Origin: Deltaproteobacteria bacterium
GTDB taxonomy: Bacteria > Desulfobacterota > JAENJC01
DNA length: 5,615 bases
Assembly (NCBI GenBank): GCA_016208525.1
Contig: JACQYJ010000044.1
Coordinates: 1-5,615 of the forward strand
Reading direction: 5' to 3'
This document shows, in pieces, positions 5,094 through 5,615 of the stretch. Under the pieces are notes generated by a model. The model searched no databases and was not told the DNA's origin. It was given only the letters and a program-made list of their open reading frames with translations. The position numbers and the translations under genes were made by a program. Within the stretch, counting starts at the first letter, position 1. Every line of letters starts with the position of its first letter.

Positions 5094-5615
5094 TCACTTC
5101 ATCGCCTCTGCCGGCGGTATCACTGCCGCCCTCCATGATGAATAGAGGCTGCCCACCATGGTCAGTATCAGAGAAAAGAAAAGCGACAAAAATGCCGGGA
5201 CCGGCAAAAACCTTGCCGGGACATTGAATGGCGGGAATAGACCTATCTCTGCTATAAAGAACTGCGCTATGAAAAGTCCGTTCAGTCCCTTGAGCCATAA
5301 AAAAGAGAGCAGCAGGGCCAGCGGGGCTGCTGACAGCGATATGATCAGGTTCTCAAATACCGCCATCTCAAGGACCTCTGAGGTCTGCCATCCTGTAGCC
5401 TTGAGTATTCCGATCTCCCTCTTCCTCTCGGAAAGGCCAAAGCCCGATGATACAAGGAGGGCAGGGATCGCCAGGGCGAAGGCCACTGTATACAGGGCGG
5501 TAAATATCCCGCCTTTCAGTGTAAAACCCTTATTAAAGTATTGTTTCACCAGTTCCTTGCTCTGTATCCTGAAGGAGGCGCCCTCTATTTTTTTCAGTGT
5601 CTCTGCCACAGCTGA
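5094..5615 (-). CDS. FtsX/MacB-like ABC transporter permease, C-terminal part
   Basis: The gene runs off the right edge, so only the last 173 residues are seen and the true start is outside. The segment has a helix around FTALYTVAFALAIPALLVSSG, then SERKREIGILKATGWQTSEVL, the hallmark conserved stretch of FtsX-type permeases (ERxxEIGxLKAxG). Two more membrane segments follow, near ENLIISLSAAPLALLLSFLW and FLSLFFSLILTMVGSLYSSW, and the typical end WRAAVIPPAEAMK. In MacB/LolC-type exporters this domain carries the last three membrane helices and contacts the ATPase. The next gene downstream is such an ATPase, so the two should form one transporter. The usual large periplasmic domain would lie beyond the window. 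The cargo cannot be told. Confidence 0.93.
   Translation of the reverse strand, partial: SAVAETLKKIEGASFRIQSKELVKQYFNKGFTLKGGIFTALYTVAFALAIPALLVSSGFGLSERKREIGILKATGWQTSEVLEMAVFENLIISLSAAPLALLLSFLWLKGLNGLFIAQFFIAEIGLFPPFNVPARFLPVPAFLSLFFSLILTMVGSLYSSWRAAVIPPAEAMK

Overview
All genes in this window lie on the minus strand, so transcription runs from high to low coordinates. The genes look bacterial. A MacB/LolD-type ABC exporter, an RHH/PIN toxin-antitoxin pair and several families of palindromic intergenic repeats, together with a mid-range base composition, suggest an environmental Gram-negative bacterium such as Nitrospirota or Desulfobacterota. That placement is a weak inference; no marker gene is present.

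Layout in order of transcription. (1) Positions 5615-3242 hold a transporter block: the C-terminal part of an FtsX/MacB-like permease (cut by the window edge), its LolD-like ATPase, and a polytopic membrane protein with several Cys and His residues, including an HHCxxC motif near its C-terminus. The membrane protein is interrupted by an in-frame UGA, after which the same frame runs on through another clear membrane helix. This is a nonsense mutation, a recoded codon (selenocysteine is possible but weakly supported) or a sequence error. (2) Positions 3113-2445 hold a compact toxin-antitoxin module. Its RHH antitoxin gene has a good ribosome binding site and a probable promoter overlapped by a perfect 6-7-6 inverted repeat, a likely autoregulatory operator. 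The PIN-domain toxin starts at a TTG that overlaps the antitoxin stop. (3) Positions 2100-214 encode a 628-residue superfamily 2 helicase with all the core motifs and an unassigned N-terminal region of about 200 residues.

The gene junctions are full of palindromic repeats of at least three unrelated kinds. An ACCACAGAG family with long imperfect inverted arms occurs three times in the same orientation (22-158, 2178-2288, 3162-3257). It brackets the helicase gene and the toxin-antitoxin module like cassettes. A GGGACAGTCCC pair (4249-4304) has overrun the 3' end of the ATPase gene and supplies its last ten or so residues. A potential cloverleaf (5029-5089) and a neighbouring GGTGGG/CCCACC hairpin (5000-5016) sit between the permease and ATPase genes.

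The permease, ATPase and HHCxxC protein probably form one complex. The helicase and toxin-antitoxin genes are accessory and may be defence-related, which is inference. The most notable observations are the UGA-split membrane protein, the cassette-like array between same-orientation repeats, and repeat insertion rewriting a protein terminus.
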